From contig NZ_NCSM01000011.1 in NCBI RefSeq assembly GCF_002224125.1, positions 396,585-460,584 on the forward strand: a DNA stretch of 64,000 nt, written 5' to 3'. Source of the stretch: Streptomyces sp. NBS 14/10. GTDB taxonomy: Bacteria > Actinomycetota > Actinomycetes > Streptomycetales > Streptomycetaceae. Position numbers and translations under genes: made by a program. Below are positions 38,942 through 47,115 of the stretch, piece by piece. The notes under the pieces are model-generated. The model saw nothing but the letters and a program-made list of their open reading frames with translations. It had not been told where the DNA came from and ran no database searches. Numbering within the stretch: the stretch's first letter is position 1; each line of letters opens with the position of its first letter.

Positions 38942-39904
38942 GTGTCGCTGTTCTGGCGGATCTTCGGGCTCAACGCCCTGGTGCTCGGCACCGCCACGGC
39001 CCTGCTGCTGTGGGCGCCGGTGACCGTCTCCGTGCCGGTGGTGCTGACCGAGGCGGTCATCCTGGTCGGCGGTCTCGCCGTCATGCTGGTCGCCAACGGC
39101 ACCCTGCTGCGCTGGGGCCTGGCCCCGCTGGACCGGCTGACCAGGCTGATGACCACCGTCGACCTGCTGCGCCCCGGCCAGCGGCTGCCGGTGCCCGGCG
39201 CCGGTGGCGGCAGCGAGGTGACCGAGCTGATCCGCACCTTCAACGCCATGCTCGACCGGCTGGAGCACGAACGCGCCACGTCCAGCGCCCGGGTGCTGCT
39301 GGCCCAGGAGGCGGAACGCCGCCGGATCGCCCAAGAGCTGCACGACGAGGTCGGACAGAGCATGACCGCGATCCTGCTGGTGCTCAAGCGCGCCGCGGAC
39401 GACGCCCCCCAGCCGCTGCGCGAGGACCTCCAGCAGGCGCAGGAGATCACCCGGGAGAGCCTGGACGAGGTCCGCCGCCTAGTGCGCCGCCTGCGACCCG
39501 GTGTCCTGGACGACCTGGGCCTGATCAGTGCGCTGACCTCGCTCACGCAGGACTTCGCCACCCACACCGGGCTGCGGGTCGTACGCCGCCTCGACGCCGA
39601 TCTGCCCGCCCTCGACCAGGAGAGCGAGCTCGTCCTGTACCGGGTGGCGCAGGAGAGCCTGACCAATGTGGCCCGCCATGCGGACGCGCATCGGGCCGAG
39701 GTGAGCCTGTACCGCGCGGGTGAGGCGGTGGTGCTGGAGGTCGCCGACGACGGCCGCGGTATCGAGGCCGCCTGCGAAGGCGCCGGGATCCGCGGTATGC
39801 GCGAACGGGCCCTGCTCGCCGGGGCCACCCTGGACATCACCTCGACACCCGGCACCGGCACCCGGATCCGCCTGATCACCCCCGTCCCCAGGAAGCAGTC
39901 CTGA
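38942..39904 (+). CDS. NarL-type sensor histidine kinase (HAMP + HisKA_3)
   Basis: 320 residues from GTG 38942, which has AGGAGG ten bases upstream. Two N-terminal transmembrane helices (about 5-60) have almost no extracytoplasmic loop between them, then a HAMP linker (about 60-120), the phosphoacceptor motif QELHDEVGQ with His at about 134, and an HATPase domain (LYRVAQESLTNVARHADAH, DDGRG, GIRGMRERA). With so little outside the membrane, the signal is probably sensed in or under the membrane. The response regulator follows 2 bp after the stop. Confidence 0.92.
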   Translation: MSLFWRIFGLNALVLGTATALLLWAPVTVSVPVVLTEAVILVGGLAVMLVANGTLLRWGLAPLDRLTRLMTTVDLLRPGQRLPVPGAGGGSEVTELIRTFNAMLDRLEHERATSSARVLLAQEAERRRIAQELHDEVGQSMTAILLVLKRAADDAPQPLREDLQQAQEITRESLDEVRRLVRRLRPGVLDDLGLISALTSLTQDFATHTGLRVVRRLDADLPALDQESELVLYRVAQESLTNVARHADAHRAEVSLYRAGEAVVLEVADDGRGIEAACEGAGIRGMRERALLAGATLDITSTPGTGTRIRLITPVPRKQS

Positions 39905-39906
39905 CC

Positions 39907-40629
39907 ATGCACGATCCGACCTCGTCCGAACCCACCACGGCCCCGGCACCCGCTCCCACAGCCGCCGCTTCCACGGCCGCGACGCCGATCCGCATCCTGC
40001 TCGCCGACGACCACGCCCTGGTACGCCGCGGTGTGCGGCTGATCCTCGACCGGGAACCCGATCTGGAGGTCGTCGCCGAGGCCGGGGACGGCGCCGAGGC
40101 CATCGAGGCGGCCCGGAACGAGGAGATCGACCTGGCCATCCTCGACATCGCCATGCCGCGCCTGACCGGTTTGCAGGCCGCCCGTGAGCTGGTGGTGCTC
40201 AAACCGGGCCTGCGCATCCTGATGCTGACGATGCACGACAACGAGCAGTACCTCTTCCAGGCGCTCAAGGCCGGGGCCTGCGGCTATGTGCTGAAATCCG
40301 TCGCCGACCGCGATCTGATCACCGCCTGCCGGGCCGCGATGCGCAACGAGCCGTTCCTCTACCCCGGCGCCGTCACCGCCCTCATCCGCAATTACCTGGA
40401 CCGCGTCCGGCACGGCGAGGAAAACCCCGACCAGTTCCTCACCCCTCGCGAGGAGGAAGTCCTCAAACTCGTCGCCGAGGGGCACTCCTCCAAGGAGATC
40501 GCCGAGATCCTGTTCATCAGCGTCAAGACCGTGCACCGCCACCGGGCCAACCTCCTGCACAAACTCGGTCTGCACGACCGGCTGGAGCTGACCCGCTACG
40601 CCATCCGCGCGGGTCTCGTCGAACCCTGA
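39907..40629 (+). CDS. NarL/FixJ-family response regulator
   Basis: 240 residues. The receiver domain (about 25-145) has the acidic pair DD near its start, phosphoacceptor Asp80 in AILDIAMPR and the conserved Lys in YVLKS. The C-terminal LuxR-type HTH (about 175-235) reads LTPREEEVLKLVAEGHSSKEIAEILFISVKTVHRHRANL in outline. An Ala/Pro/Thr-rich N-terminal extension of some 25 residues precedes the receiver. It is operonic with the kinase. Likely targets are the flanking DksA/MreB-like and SecDF genes, by position only. Confidence 0.93.
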   Translation: MHDPTSSEPTTAPAPAPTAAASTAATPIRILLADDHALVRRGVRLILDREPDLEVVAEAGDGAEAIEAARNEEIDLAILDIAMPRLTGLQAARELVVLKPGLRILMLTMHDNEQYLFQALKAGACGYVLKSVADRDLITACRAAMRNEPFLYPGAVTALIRNYLDRVRHGEENPDQFLTPREEEVLKLVAEGHSSKEIAEILFISVKTVHRHRANLLHKLGLHDRLELTRYAIRAGLVEP

Positions 40630-40709
40630 CACCCGCCCTTCCGACACCGGGGCACCCCGTGTCGAGCACCCAGCAGGAAGTCGAACGCCCAGCAGGAAAG
40701 GGACGGTGC

Positions 40710-41162
40710 ATGCGCCCAGCAACCCGCACCGTCCCGACGACCGGTCGTCACGGGCTCAGCCAGGTCCTCCGGCTCCGCCGGCTCGCGGGGACGCTCGTCG
40801 CGCTCCTCACCGTCCTGCTGGCGCTGGTGCCCGCGGATACCGCGCGCGCCGCTTTTGGGCCGGTGCCCGCCCCCGCCCCGGCGGCCACGCACGCCGAACG
40901 CCCGCACGCCGAGCACCCGGACACCGGACCCCGCGCGGACGACCCGGTTGCCGCCGGCTGCGCGGCCCAGGCCCGCGTCCGGCACGACCGCCCTTGCGAC
41001 CGTCCGTACCCCCCGGATCACCACGCCACCGACCCCCGCGGTACGGATACCGGCCCGGCCGTCGGTATCCGCGATTCGGCGCCTTCCGCGTGCGCACCCC
41101 TCACTTCCGGCCGATCGCACCACCTGCGCGGCCGGGCGCCTCCGGCGCCTTCCGGTACCTGA
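40710..41162 (+). CDS. Small secreted protein, unknown function
   Basis: 150 residues from ATG 40710, with AGGGACGG upstream. A basic N-terminus and a strong hydrophobic core end in ADTARA, a good signal-peptidase site at about residue 47. The mature part is rich in Pro, Ala, His and Arg and has several Cys, with no recognised domain. It sits 80 bp after the response regulator and 69 bp before secDF. Composition in the second half is poor evidence for a real protein, so the true end may differ. Confidence 0.5.
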   Translation: MRPATRTVPTTGRHGLSQVLRLRRLAGTLVALLTVLLALVPADTARAAFGPVPAPAPAATHAERPHAEHPDTGPRADDPVAAGCAAQARVRHDRPCDRPYPPDHHATDPRGTDTGPAVGIRDSAPSACAPLTSGRSHHLRGRAPPAPSGT

Positions 41163-41231
41163 CGCACCCCATCACCCTTTTCTCCGTCGCGGCCGCGCGA
41201 GCCGCCGCCGCGACGTGCCTGCCGGAGGCTC

Positions 41232-43577
41232 GTGTTGAAACGCCGGAACAACCAGAACAAGCGGAACAGCAGCCGGAACAAGCGCAACAGCCGGAACACG
41301 CGGCACAAGTCCCTGCGCGCGCGTGCGCTGATCGCCCTCGCCGTGATCGCCGGATCGCTGGCCATCGCCCTCACCGTGCCGGTCCGCCTCGGCCTCGACC
41401 TGCGTGGCGGCACCCAGATCATGCTGGAAACCCGCTCCACCCCCACCACCGAAGCCGACGCCGCGGCGACCGACCGCACCGTGGAGGTGCTCCGCGGCCG
41501 TATCGACGCGCTCGGCGTGGCCGAGCCGACCGTCGTCCGCTCCGGAGACCACCGCATCCTCGTCGAGCTGCCCGGTGTGCATGACCCCAAGAAGGCCGCC
41601 GATGTGCTGGGCCGCACCGCGCAGCTCACCGTCCACGCGGTCCTCGGCCCGGCCGGGACCTCCGACGGCGCCACCGCCACGCCGCCCGCTGATCCGGCCG
41701 ATCCGGCCGATCCGGCCAAGGAACGTGTGCTGCCGGACGAGTCCGGACAGCCCCTGCGGCTGCGAGCCGCCGACCTGACCGGACGGGACGTAGAAGGCGC
41801 CGACGCCCGATTCGACCAGCAGGGCGGTGCCGGATGGCATGTCACCGTCGACTTCACCAAGACCGGTCAGGACCGGTGGAAGCAGGTCACCGCGCGGGCC
41901 GCGTGCCATTCGGCCGGCGATCCGCAGCGCCGGGTCGCCATCGTTCTCGACAACAAGATCATCTCTTCGCCGCAGGTCGACCCCTCCGTGGCATGCGAGG
42001 CCGGTATCCCGGGCGGCACCACCCGGATCACCGGCTCCTTCGACGACACCGAAGCCCGCGAACTGGCCCTGCTCATCTCCGGCGGCGCCCTGCCCGTACC
42101 CGTCGAGACCGTCGAACAGCGCACCGTCGGCGCCACGCTCGGCGACGCGGCCATCGAGGCCGCGGCCTGGGCCGCCGCCATCGGCACCGCGCTGACCGCG
42201 CTGTTCATCATCGCCGTCTACCGGCTCATGGGTCTGCTCGCGACCGCGGCCCTGGTCTGCTACGGCCTCATCTCGTACGCCGCCCTGGCCGCGCTCGGCG
42301 CCACCCTGACCCTGCCGGGCCTCGCCGGGTTCGTCCTGGCGATCGGCATGGCCGTGGACGCCAACGTCCTGGTCTTCGAACGGGCCCGCGAAGAGTACGC
42401 GGCCCGCAGCCGCCCCACCCCGCGCTCGGCCCTGACGGCCGGGTTCCGCGGTGCCCTCAGCGCGATCGCCGACTCCAACATCACCACGCTGATCGCCGCG
42501 GGCCTCCTGTTCGGCTTCGCCTCCGGTCCGGTACGCGGCTTCGGTATCACCCTCGGCATCGGCGTCCTCGCCTCGATGGTCAGCGCCCTGGTGATCAGCC
42601 GGGTGCTCGCCGAATACGCGGTCAACCGCCCCACGGCCAACCGCCGCCCTCGTATCACCGGCATCGCGAGCACCGGATGGGTACGCGACCGGCTGCTGCG
42701 CCGCGATCCGTTCCTGATGCGCCGTCCGCGCCGCTGGCTGGCCGCCTCCGCCGTCCTCCTCGCCGTGGCCGCCTCGGGCATCCTCGCCCGCGGCCTGGAC
42801 TTCGGCATCGAGTTCACCGGCGGCCGGCTGATCGAGTACGCGACCAACACCCCCGTCGACCCCGACCGGGTCCGCACCGCACTCACCGACGCAGGATTCC
42901 CCCGCGCGGTCGTGCAGTCCTCCGGCGACACCGGGCTCACGGTGCGCGCCGAGCAACTGACCAACGCCGAAGAGACCACCGTCACCGAAACCATCGGCGG
43001 CCTCGGCAGCGGGGCGAAGAAGATCCGCGACGAGCTGATCGGCCCCAGCATGGGCGACGAACTGCGCCGCAACGCCCTCATCGCCCTCTCCCTCGCGCTG
43101 GGCGCCCAACTGCTGTATCTCGCGGTCCGGTTTCGCTGGATCTTCGGGACCGCGGCCGTCGCCGCGCTCGTCCACGACGTCGTGGTCCTCATCGGTGTCT
43201 TCGCCTGGCTCGGCAAGCCGATCGACGGGATCTTCCTGGCCGCCCTGCTGACCGTCATCGGCTACTCGGTCAACGACTCCGTCGTCGTCTTCGACCGCGT
43301 CCGCGAACTGCTGGCCCGCGACCGCATCACACCGCTTCCCCGCCTGACGAACCAGGCGATCCTGCAAACCCTGCCCCGGACCGTCAACACCGGTATGGGC
43401 GCGGCACTCATCCTCACCGCGCTCGCCGTCCTCGCCGACGACACCCTCACCGACTTCGCCCTCGCCCTGCTCATCGGCCTGGCGGTCGGCACCTACTCCT
43501 CCGTCTTCATCGCCGCCTCACTCACCATCGAGCTGCGTCCGCACCGGAGTGCGCCGCCTCGCCGCCGCGCCAGGTGA
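41232..43577 (+). CDS. secDF: SecD-SecF fusion, protein translocase accessory subunit
   Basis: 781 residues, with the SecD half (1-about 470) and the SecF half (about 480-781) in one chain. SecD marks: GLDLRGGTQIMLE, the long periplasmic P1 region with an IDALGVAEPTVV segment, GGTTRITGSF, then six TMs with the conserved GFVLAIGMAVDANVLVFER. SecF marks: DFGIEFTGGRLIEY and the TM4 motif VIGYSVNDSVVVFDRVRE. An unusual Asn/Arg/Lys-rich N-terminal tail (about 28 residues) precedes TM1, and a 9-bp triplication encodes Asp-Pro-Ala repeats at about 155-165. Actinobacteria normally have separate secD and secF beside ruvABC; this fused copy is a paralogue. The GTG 41232 start follows GGAGG closely; TTG 41235 is also possible. 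Confidence 0.93.
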   Translation: MLKRRNNQNKRNSSRNKRNSRNTRHKSLRARALIALAVIAGSLAIALTVPVRLGLDLRGGTQIMLETRSTPTTEADAAATDRTVEVLRGRIDALGVAEPTVVRSGDHRILVELPGVHDPKKAADVLGRTAQLTVHAVLGPAGTSDGATATPPADPADPADPAKERVLPDESGQPLRLRAADLTGRDVEGADARFDQQGGAGWHVTVDFTKTGQDRWKQVTARAACHSAGDPQRRVAIVLDNKIISSPQVDPSVACEAGIPGGTTRITGSFDDTEARELALLISGGALPVPVETVEQRTVGATLGDAAIEAAAWAAAIGTALTALFIIAVYRLMGLLATAALVCYGLISYAALAALGATLTLPGLAGFVLAIGMAVDANVLVFERAREEYAARSRPTPRSALTAGFRGALSAIADSNITTLIAAGLLFGFASGPVRGFGITLGIGVLASMVSALVISRVLAEYAVNRPTANRRPRITGIASTGWVRDRLLRRDPFLMRRPRRWLAASAVLLAVAASGILARGLDFGIEFTGGRLIEYATNTPVDPDRVRTALTDAGFPRAVVQSSGDTGLTVRAEQLTNAEETTVTETIGGLGSGAKKIRDELIGPSMGDELRRNALIALSLALGAQLLYLAVRFRWIFGTAAVAALVHDVVVLIGVFAWLGKPIDGIFLAALLTVIGYSVNDSVVVFDRVRELLARDRITPLPRLTNQAILQTLPRTVNTGMGAALILTALAVLADDTLTDFALALLIGLAVGTYSSVFIAASLTIELRPHRSAPPRRRAR

Positions 43578-43596
43578 TTACCTTTCATTGAGAGGC

Positions 43597-43686
43597 ATCC
43601 CGGGGCATGGCCGCAGAGGACTTCCCCGACTCGTCCGCCGATGTGCTGGGCGGCGCCCAGCGGCCGGCCATGGCCTGCCCCGGGAT
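43597..43686. repeat. Inverted repeat flanking the secDF 3' end
   Basis: ATCCCGGGGCA at 43597-43607 and its reverse complement at 43676-43686 enclose 68 bases. The loop itself holds the smaller hairpin at 43645-43661. Confidence 0.6.
43645..43661. terminator. Hairpin terminator after secDF
   Basis: GCTGGGC-GGC-GCCCAGC is a perfect 7-bp GC-rich stem with a 3-base loop, 68 bp after the secDF stop and nested in a larger inverted repeat. It is likely to end the secDF transcript. No T tract follows. Confidence 0.65.
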
Positions 43687-43710
43687 CCGGGTTTCGGACC
43701 GCCAGGGGGC

Positions 43711-43890
43711 TCAGGCGTGACCTTCGCTCTCCTCGAGGGCGCTGATGGCGGTTGCGGTGAGGCTGTGCGTGATGTGGTCGCGCATGAGCTGGGCGGCCTC
43801 GACGGCCTGGCGGTTGACGATGAGCTCGACCAGTTGGTGGTGTTCATCGAGGTCGCGGGTGCGGGGCTCGTCTCCGGGCGGCAGTTCGAG
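43711..43890 (-). pseudogene. Remnant of a GntR/FCD-family regulator (C-terminus only)
   Basis: About 59 residues ending at the TCA (stop complement) at 43711 match the last helices of an FCD ligand-binding domain: LPPGDEPRTRDLDEHHQLVELI, then RQAVEAAQLMRDHITHSL. The DNA-binding domain and most of the sensor domain are missing and no start is available, so this is a dead fragment. It lies head to head with a dctA remnant, as an intact regulator-transporter pair would. Confidence 0.7.
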
Positions 43891-43904
43891 GCCGAGGCGA
43901 GGGG

Positions 43905-44192
43905 ATGACGATGCCGACCACGGGCCGGCCGACGCCGATCGTGCTCGCCAGCACCGTCACCGCGGTCGGCCACATTCCCCTGGCCGCCCTCTCCCTGATC
44001 GTCGGTATCGACCGCCTGCTCAACGAGGGCCGGGTCTTCATCAACGTCCTGGGCAACGCCGTCGCCACCATCGTGATCGGAAAATGGGAGAACGACTTCG
44101 ACGCCGCCCAGGCCCACGCGGTCCTTCACCCCGGCAGCACACCGCCGCCGTCCGCTGACGCCGACACGGCCAAGGTCGGCGCCGACACCTGA
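43905..44192 (+). pseudogene. Remnant of a DctA-type dicarboxylate:cation symporter (C-terminus only)
   Basis: About 85 residues align with the C-terminal end of DctA/GltP carriers: IVLASTVTAVGHIPLAALSLIVGIDRLLNEGR followed by the highly conserved NVLGNAVATIVIGKWEND. Roughly 350 upstream residues with most membrane helices and the substrate site are gone. An ATG at 43905 would allow a 95-residue product, but it could not work as a carrier. Confidence 0.8.
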
Positions 44193-44283
44193 CCAGCCCC
44201 CAGGACCCAGGCCCCAGGCCTGGAGGACGACGCCGGGGAGCTCCCTGGGCGCCCGCCCGTCGTACGGCCGACGGAGCCGACGG

Positions 44284-44550
44284 TCAGAGGAGTCCGAGGA
44301 GCTTGTCGGTGAACTCGGCGGTGGTCGCGGCACCGCCCAGGTCGCGGGTGCGGACATCGGTCTTGGCGAGGACCGAGGCGATCGCGTCCGTGATGTCCTT
44401 CGCGGCGGCGGGGTGGCCGAGGTGATCGAGCATCATGGCCGCCGACCAGATCGCGCCCAGAGGGTTGGCAATGCCCTGGCCCGCGATGTCGGGGGCGGAG
44501 CCGTGCACCGGCTCGAACATCGAGGGGAACTCCCGCTCGGGGTTATCTGC
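44284..44550 (-). pseudogene. Remnant of a tartrate/D-malate (isopropylmalate-type) dehydrogenase
   Basis: About 88 residues match the C-terminal cofactor-binding part of the beta-decarboxylating dehydrogenase family: [17 protein letters not shown], then [20 protein letters not shown]. The N-terminal 260 residues with the catalytic Tyr/Lys and metal site are missing; upstream sequence in this frame (to 44850) has no family likeness. Together with the GntR and dctA remnants it marks a deleted dicarboxylate-use locus. I see no other gene in 44551-44846. Confidence 0.8.
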
Positions 44551-44846
44551 GGACACCGGCCTGCCGCCCTCCGCCATCGGCAATTCCCGCAGCGGAGTGG
44601 AGGCCAAGGTTTCGAGTGTCCGCCGCGGCTCGTTCTCCAGTACTGCGCCGTCCTGAACGACCCGGTCGGACTGCGAAGGCGGCTTCGACGGCCACCCAGC
44701 GGATATGGAGGCGGCCGATCTCCCCGGTGATCGACCTAGTTGGCCCGGTGAGCCCTGGTTGCGTGCGGCGCTCTCGGCCAGCGCTGTGGTCGCTGTAGTC
44801 CCGGCCGGTGGTGGCGGTCGTCCGCGGGTCGCCTCGTCGCGCGCGC

Positions 44847-45779
44847 TCACCGCGCGGTGACGCCCGTGGTGGCGACGTCTGGTCTGTGTCGCCTGGTCAC
44901 GGCCAGGAGTTCAGCAGCGGGGCCGGCCAGGGGGCGTTCCGATGCCCATACGGCGCGCAGGACACGGTGCAGTTTGATGCCCTCGACCTCGACCGCTATC
45001 AGGCGGCGGTCGGCGAGGTCGGTTCGCACGGCGAGTTCGCTGATCACTGCAGGGCCGGTCCCGGCTATCACGGCGTTTCGTACGGCCGTCGCCGACCCCA
45101 GCTCCAGCAGGGGCCGAGGCTCGGCCGCCCCCGCCCGGCGCAGCGCCTGGTCCAGGGTTTCGCGTGTGCCCGATCCTTGTTCACGGAGAACCAGCGGCGC
45201 GGCGGCAAGCTCGGCGACGCCCAGCGGGCGACGGCGGCGCGCCCAGGGGTGCCCCGGCGCCACCACTACGAGCAGCCGGTCATAAGCGACCCGCCGAGCG
45301 GGCAATCCGGCTGGGGCCTGCGGTGACTCGATGAAACCGACATCCACCGCTCCACTGCGCAGCAGCTCGGGGACGTGCTCGCTGTTGGTCACCTGGAGGC
45401 CCACGTACAGCTCCGGCCGCATCCGACGCAGTTCGCCGAGCCAACCCGGCACCAAGTACTCGGCCACAGTCATGCTCGCCGCGACCCGCAGCTCGGCGTC
45501 CCGCTTGGTGCGCAACGCCTCCGCGCCGGTGAGCAGGCCGTCCAAGTCCTGGAGAACCTGCTGGGCCCAGCCCGCCACGGCCCGACCCGCATCGGTGAGC
45601 TGTGATCCGCGCCGCGTCCGCTCCACCAGCACCAGGCCGAGCCTGCGCTCCAGTGTGGACAGCCGTTTGCTGGCCGACGGCTGCGCATGACCGAGCTGCG
45701 CCGCGGCCCTGCTCAGACTCCCCACGTCTCCGACAAGGACGAGCAGGCGCAGCGATTCCAGATCCGGCAACTGGCTCAT
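44847..45779 (-). CDS. LysR-family transcriptional regulator
   Basis: 310 residues: winged HTH at 1-65 ([28 protein letters not shown]) and a periplasmic-binding-like effector domain at 90-295. It is divergent from a YeiH-type exporter gene across 227 bp that hold two matched inverted repeats, the standard LysR arrangement. It most resembles the CysB/CbbR/YeiE-like group that controls sulfur or sulfite genes in other bacteria, but the effector cannot be assigned. Confidence 0.92.
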   Translation of the reverse strand: MSQLPDLESLRLLVLVGDVGSLSRAAAQLGHAQPSASKRLSTLERRLGLVLVERTRRGSQLTDAGRAVAGWAQQVLQDLDGLLTGAEALRTKRDAELRVAASMTVAEYLVPGWLGELRRMRPELYVGLQVTNSEHVPELLRSGAVDVGFIESPQAPAGLPARRVAYDRLLVVVAPGHPWARRRRPLGVAELAAAPLVLREQGSGTRETLDQALRRAGAAEPRPLLELGSATAVRNAVIAGTGPAVISELAVRTDLADRRLIAVEVEGIKLHRVLRAVWASERPLAGPAAELLAVTRRHRPDVATTGVTAR

Positions 45780-45811
45780 AGCTCCAGGGTATGGCTCAGC
45801 TCCGACCAGCA

Positions 45812-45832
45812 GTCATACCGCTTGGCTATGAC
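45812..45832. promoter_or_regulatory. LysR operator candidate 1 (21-bp inverted repeat)
   Basis: Arms GTCATA and TATGAC surround CCGCTTGGC. It contains ATA-N9-TAT, the T-N11-A form bound by LysR proteins. A second site of the same shape begins exactly 120 bp further on, and both lie between the divergent lysR and yeiH-type genes. Confidence 0.75.
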
Positions 45833-45931
45833 CTTCTCGTGATCTCCGTACGACAACCCCGGCTGTGGTCGCACCGCTGGGTGTCGGCGAAGAGGCCAGG
45901 CTGGTGCACTGGCCACGTAGCCAGCCGCTCT

Positions 45932-45952
45932 GTCATGCCGTCGGGGTATGAC
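45932..45952. promoter_or_regulatory. LysR operator candidate 2 (21-bp inverted repeat)
   Basis: Arms GTCATG and TATGAC with a CCGTCGGGG centre. It shares the GTCATRCCG left part and TATGAC right part with site 1. It lies 55-75 bp before the exporter ATG, a typical activation-site distance. Confidence 0.75.
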
Positions 45953-46006
45953 GTGCCCATTTGTTGGCCGGTACCGCGCTCCGCGCAGCACGATGACGAT
46001 CAGGTC

Positions 46007-47026
46007 ATGATCAAACCAGGACACGTTGTCGGGCGTTCCACAGACGCTGCCGGGCCAGTTCGTTCACTGCTCCCGGGGCTGCTCGTGGCGGCTGTCGGCA
46101 CGGCTGCCGCGTTCTCTCTCAACAAGCTGGTGCCCGCGGTAAGCGCGCTTACCGTCGCGGTGGTGCTCGGGGTCGCCGTGGGAGGCCGCCTTCCGGCGAA
46201 GACCCGGGAAGGTCTGGGCTGGGCGACGAAGAAGTTTCTGCGGCTCGGCGTCGTTCTGCTCGGCCTCCAGCTGGGGCTCGGCGAGGTCTTCGGGCTCGGC
46301 GCGGGCAAGGTGCTGGCGGTCGTGGTCACCGTGCTCGTGGCCTTCTTCGGAACACTCCTGCTCGGTCGGCTGATCCGAGTGCCGAAGGGGCTCGCGCTGA
46401 TGGTGGCGACAGGATTCTCCATCTGCGGGGCGTCGGCGATCGCGGCGATGGACAGTGTCGCCGAAACCGACAAAGAGGACGTGGCGACCGCTGTCACTCT
46501 CGTGACCCTTTACGGAAGCGCCGCGATTGTGCTCGTACCGTTCCTCGGCCAGGCGCTGGGAATGAGTCCCCAGCAGGTCGGGTTCTGGGCAGGGCTTTCC
46601 GTTCATGAAGTCGCCCAGGTGGTTGCGGCCGCGTCACCGGCAGGCGCCGGGGCGGTTGCCATCGCTGTCGTCATCAAGCTGACCAGGGTCGTCCTGCTCG
46701 CCCCGATGGTCGCCGGCGTCAGCATCGTTGAGCGCCGACAAGGCGGGGCGTCGACCGGGAAACGCCCGGCGATCGTTCCGCTGTTCGTCCTCGGTTTCCT
46801 GGTGATGATGCTGGTTCGCAGCAGCGGTGTCGTGCCGTCGCCCGCGCTGTCCGTGGCCAAAGTCGTCACCACGCTGCTCTTCACCGCCGCGCTGTTCGGT
46901 CTGGGCAGCGGCGTCAAGATCGGTGCACTGCTTCGCGCGGGAAGGCGAGGTCTTGCCCTGGGGGCTTTGTCCACGCTTCTCGTCGCGGTTGTCGGCTACG
47001 GCGCGCTGACCGTCGTCGGTGTCTGA
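46007..47026 (+). CDS. YeiH/UPF0324-family membrane protein, putative sulfate/sulfite exporter
   Basis: 339 residues, with around ten hydrophobic segments. Family marks are the early PAVSALTVAVVLGVAVGG, the central GFSICGASAIAAM and the GLSVHEVAQVVAA motif of UPF0324 proteins. Relatives are annotated as putative sulfate exporters and are usually divergent from a LysR gene, as here. ATG 46007 follows CAGGTC; an upstream in-frame extension has no membrane character and includes the operator region, so it is rejected. Substrate unproven. Confidence 0.9.
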   Translation: MIKPGHVVGRSTDAAGPVRSLLPGLLVAAVGTAAAFSLNKLVPAVSALTVAVVLGVAVGGRLPAKTREGLGWATKKFLRLGVVLLGLQLGLGEVFGLGAGKVLAVVVTVLVAFFGTLLLGRLIRVPKGLALMVATGFSICGASAIAAMDSVAETDKEDVATAVTLVTLYGSAAIVLVPFLGQALGMSPQQVGFWAGLSVHEVAQVVAAASPAGAGAVAIAVVIKLTRVVLLAPMVAGVSIVERRQGGASTGKRPAIVPLFVLGFLVMMLVRSSGVVPSPALSVAKVVTTLLFTAALFGLGSGVKIGALLRAGRRGLALGALSTLLVAVVGYGALTVVGV

Positions 47027-47115
47027 GATCAGAGTCGGCGCGCGGCGGCCACTCGCCGTCCGGAGCCTCCGCATGTCTCCTGGGACACCGACGTTCCCAT
47101 CGCTCTGCCGACAGC

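Noticed and set aside
43549..43908. Plus-strand 119-codon frame after secDF
   Set aside because: It runs through the terminator and is antisense to the recognisable FCD remnant; no coding features.
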